Below are positions 60,883 through 64,000 of a stretch of DNA of 64,000 nucleotides, piece by piece. The DNA comes from Phallusia mammillata. Its lineage: Eukaryota; Chordata; Ascidiacea; Phlebobranchia; Ascidiidae. A program made the position numbers and the translations under genes. The stretch covers positions 124,001 through 188,000 of the forward strand of contig QLIY01000020.1 in assembly GCA_003260075.1 (NCBI GenBank), given 5' to 3'. The notes under the pieces were generated by a model. The model had not been told where the DNA came from and did no database searches. It saw only the letters and a list, made by a program, of their open reading frames with translations. Position 1 is the stretch's first letter; the number at the start of each line of letters is the position of its first letter.

Positions 60883-61065
60883 CAGTGGTAGAGGATCCAA
60901 TTTTTTTTGTCAGCCCGTTCTGTCACAAAAATCATATTTCTCAGCCGGTTTTCTTACAAAAAGTCCATTGGCAGTAACCAGTAATGCTAACCGGTTCGCT
61001 GATCTCATAAAATTTCGTTAGACGGTTCTATAGAACCGGTGCGAACCGGCTGGATCCCACCACTG
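60883..61065. mobile_element. hAT-type MITE
   Basis: CAGTGGTAGAGGATCCAATT at the left and GGCTGGATCCCACCACTG at the right, 183 bp. Flanks GATATCAC and GATATTAC are an 8-bp target duplication with one mismatch. It lies about 220 bp beyond the stop of the F-BAR/SH3 gene. Confidence 0.85.
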
Positions 61066-61284
61066 GATATTACTCTTTTGTTTTCATTTTTCCAACATTC
61101 TTGCCCAAAAAATCGCGCCAAAATAGAAACATTTGCTTGTTAAACGAGATCTTCATTGAAGTCAAAAATTTAAAACAAACAGGCAAATACACTGGGAGCT
61201 AGCAAAGTATAATCGATGATTGGAACTTTACAAATGAAAAAGAGAAATGCTAATATAATTTACAGTAAAAAAACAGTCTTAATT

Positions 61285-63317
61285 TTAAGTGCTTTGTACG
61301 TAATTCCTGGGCACCAAGCCCGTTTGCTTTGTTCTTAAGTTCAACCCAGTCATCCATCCGTCGTCCACAGACGCGCTGGACACACACTTGATGCTATCTC
61401 CCGCTTGCAGTGCTATTTCATCTGTGGAGTTTGGGGTGTAATCGTACATTACCTTAAACATGCCTCCTCCTGCGCTAAGAGGGACTTGGTCCGCATCATA
61501 ATGGTGCCCTCCATTTGAAAGTGGCTTGTGGGTCTCTAAATGCGAAGCGTTCGATTCGTTGCTGCCGAAGGACACGTACTCCACAGGCAGAAGAGGAGAT
61601 ATACAGGTCGATTTTTGCGCTATGAACTCGCGAATGTCAGCAACCTCATCGCATTGTTCGGTGACTGCTCGAATTCTTTCCCGGCTGTCGTCCAACCTAC
61701 AGCATAAATCCGATACGAGGTTGGTAAAGACCCATACTGTGTTGCGCACGAACTGAATTCTCTCTTCCTCTAGTTTTTGTAAGACATCGCATGATTCCGT
61801 GTGGTCACGAACCTGCAATACGTTAAAACAGTTTGTTAATGTTTGTTATTGTAAGGAATGGCTGATCAGCCTGTTACTCAAAACAAACTGGAGTACCGTA
61901 TTACGACTACACTATGTTGTCACCAGCAGTAGTACTAATACGAACTTCTAAGTCGAAACAGTGTACATGTCAGCGGCTTTCTTATCATGTAATGGATCCA
62001 TGCTTTCATATTTTTTGTAAGTGTTACTTTTGCATTGGTACTTTTTAAGGAGGCATGCTACCTTGAAAAACAACTACAATGTTTCACTCGACAAAGATAA
62101 TAATGTATTGGTGCCAGGGTGATTCTTTCAATTTGTGAAAAAATATATGCGCAGGTTAACTCTAGTCTAGAATATAACGTAGAATCTCCACTACTCGTTT
62201 ATTTTGACATGGAATATATCATATTTTTTAATCATTTTAGCGGCAATATTTTTATATGAGTCCCAATTTTGCAGCGGTGCTTACAAACCGTCTACAAAAA
62301 CCTACTAGCAGTTACTTTTCAGTAGCAACTCAAGTGTAGATTTTGATCTCTTGCATTAACGCTTTGAGGATTGTGAACTAAAATAGTCTACAGGACTTAT
62401 GTGGGCGCACGTACAGTAGCATATTTGGTCCTTGGACAACAGACAGTGCGACGTAGGTTAACTCAGGAGTGTTTTAAAATAGAATGCCACTTAACCTGTG
62501 CCTACATGCCAGCTTTGCGTGGGACCACGGAAGTGCTGAGGTTATGGGTTTCAATGCTTTAGCTGTCATACACTTTGTCTTGTGCCTAATCATATTTTGT
62601 TTTTTTTAGGTATTTATGTAGTACAAACCATCAAAGGGTTGCAAGTGGGTCCAGTAAGTGCTAAACCCAAAAGCGACAAAACAAGTTTTTCCACTCTGTG
62701 TCAGTATTTTTTTGAATAAATTTAACTAGCTAAGTAGCTAGTTCCTGACCTGACCAAATGCCAAACAGCCCTAAAACACCTTGTGCAAGACCAATTGTCT
62801 ACTGTGTTTGTTGTCTTGGTCTTACTGTGAGGCTTTAATGTATACTTTCGGGCCAAAACGGGCTTCTCAAAAACGATTCGGGTTCGGGCCGGGTTTAGGG
62901 CTTGTACTTTCGGGTTTGGGCCGGGTTCGGGCTCCAATTTCAGGCCCGTTTACAACTCTGAGCCAGAAACCTGTCTGAACCCGAATACCTCTTCAAAGCC
63001 CCAAAGCTTTACGACAACACACTTAAAAATTAAAGCACGATGTATATTCAAAGTTGAAATAGGACTCGTATTTGACAAAGTTATGTCAAAAACCTAAACC
63101 CGAAAACCTAGGGCCCGCCATTCATAAAACGACATGCATTAGTTCGAATTAGTGTTGCTTGGTGCAGAAACTACAAGTTCAATTGTCTCCATTTAAAAAA
63201 TACACCTCGTTGTATACATCGTAAAAAACATGCCATAAACAGCTTTTCAGGTTTAAATAAACATACCTTTGTCTTACGATAAGGTATGATAGGCAACGCA
63301 TCCTGAATTGCTTGCAT
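61285..63317 (-). CDS. PSTPIP-like F-BAR/SH3 adaptor, 3' end; possible internal first exon
   Basis: The terminal exon 61285-61812 (175 codons) is secure. It carries the end of an F-BAR helix bundle (LEEERIQFVRNTVWVFTNLV, compare PSTPIP1/2 'FARNALWTHTNQLS'), an ADIREFIAQKSTC...PLLPVEY block matching the PSTPIP 'DIDSFIQAKSTG...PVPY' region, a linker, and an SH3 domain at its residues 119-174 (VMYDYTPNSTDEI, DDGWM, GLVPRNYV). The second Trp of the usual WW pair is Met. Such proteins couple membrane curvature and PTP-PEST-type phosphatases to actin. A second exon 63267-63317 (17 codons from ATG, donor AAAG|GTATGT, phase 0) can join it in frame; it would give a short product lacking most of the F-BAR domain. 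The main F-BAR exons were not found and may lie beyond the window. Confidence 0.8.
61813..63266. other. Intron upstream of the SH3 exon
   Basis: No further exon of the F-BAR protein was recognised. A GC-rich patch at 62880-62935 repeats CGGGTTCGGGCCGGG-type words three times, with its partner GGCCCG words after it; it may be a transposon fragment. Confidence 0.4.
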
Positions 63318-63419
63318 GTTTTGTGCGTATGAAGTGTTTGCAGAGTTTGCAGCTTTGCTAGGAACTATTGTTACGCTTCCGTGTGCAAACCAAGCTTTAA
63401 TACGTAACAAAGTGCGTCA

Positions 63420-63560
63420 CTCAGAAACTCGTTGGTGACGCGCAACTGTCTAAGCACTGCGAAAGTCGTCCGACGCACTGGTCATCCGTTATCTCGTCAC
63501 AAAAGTGATTACCCAGCCACGTGATGTCATATGTGTGACGTCATTGGCGTTTTTTGTCGC
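63420..63560 (-). promoter_or_regulatory. Candidate promoter for the internal first exon
   Basis: The sequence upstream of exon 63267-63317 is GC-richer than its surroundings and holds GTGACG twice, a CACGTG E-box (63518-63523) and a CRE palindrome TGACGTCA (63536-63543). This fits a CREB/ATF and bHLH-type promoter. From 63560 to 64000 I see no gene or element. Confidence 0.35.
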
Positions 63561-64000
63561 TTGTCGGAAATCGCGGAGCTCGAACATGTGATGTGTCGTG
63601 CTCTTAGTTGCGCTACATGCTAATATATGCTACGTAAATCCGAGTCAGTGAATGACCTAAAATTTCGGTTGTGTGTTAAAGCCAAATGTTTTTTTACGTT
63701 GAAAATTGCTTGTCACTGTATCCTAGTAAATTTCCCAGGAAGCAGTTTAGCGCGTACCCAAGTTTAATGCAAAATCATTTAGTTTTTACGCAGAACCCTA
63801 CTAGGCATACATTATGCAAATTTAGCTTAATCAGTTCCTTATTCAAATAGAAAATCACAAAGTACTAACTTTTTTGTTTCGCATCTAGTTGACATTGTTG
63901 CCAAGTTATTGTTTCCCACTGTTAATATTCGTTTAATTAACTTGGAATTTAAATGTTTAATAAACTTTGAAAATAAAAATTTAACTAGAAAGGTGGCTTT

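Larger units (their letters stand above)
54700..61284. other. Intergenic interval between RFX6 and the F-BAR/SH3 gene
   Basis: No gene supported on either strand. It holds three complete hAT-type elements, a GT microsatellite, the tRNA-like array, a 37-bp perfect duplication and the 82-base G run, each listed separately. Confidence 0.5.

Noticed and set aside
62722..62978. Frames across the CGGGTTCGGGCC repeats
   Set aside because: Low-complexity GC-rich words give open frames on both strands; no protein feature.

Overview
This window looks like nuclear DNA of a tunicate, most likely an ascidian close to Ciona. It is AT-rich, its genes are compact and multi-exon with GT-AG introns, and it carries a Prdm1-related zinc-finger gene without a PR domain next to an RFX6 gene. 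The species call is inference. Gene models were built by eye from open frames, splice sites and phase; no database search was run.

Layout. (1) 1-9.5 kb: the 3' part of a FAM53-family gene on + (coding exons 947-1100, 4208-4360, 7578-7838) with a degenerate tandem array in an intron. (2) 9.5-22.9 kb: gene-poor DNA with one small two-exon candidate gene (15102-15424). A striking series of local tandem duplications, each with a run of 10-13 G at the junction, is spread over the first 20 kb. (3) 22.9-34.1 kb: an intronless forkhead gene (FoxQ2-like, -), a three-exon micro-gene (+, 24094-24553), the complete ribosomal protein RPL10 gene (-, five coding exons plus a TOP-type 5' exon) and complete ATP6V1F (+). 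RPL10 introns carry two paralogous C/D-box snoRNAs and several nested hAT-type elements. (4) 34-42.4 kb: a foldback element, an intronless WD40 gene (-), and a Prdm1-related gene (-, five exons, three zinc fingers, CtBP-type PLDLS motif). (5) 42.4-54.7 kb: a 21-exon RFX6 gene (-). (6) 54.7-64 kb: hAT-type elements with perfect 8-bp target duplications, a tandem array of tRNA-like units, an 82-base G run, and the 3' end of a PSTPIP-like F-BAR/SH3 gene (-).

Functionally, RPL10 and ATP6V1F are housekeeping genes, with the snoRNA pair predicted to guide rRNA 2'-O-methylation from RPL10 introns. The FoxQ2-like, Prdm1-related and RFX6 genes are developmental regulators. The genes are neighbours rather than an operon; polycistronic transcription is not shown by the sequence.

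The most unusual signal is the repeated pattern unit / oligo-G / unit. It is either an assembly or sequencing artefact or an undescribed duplication mechanism; arguments for each are given in the findings.
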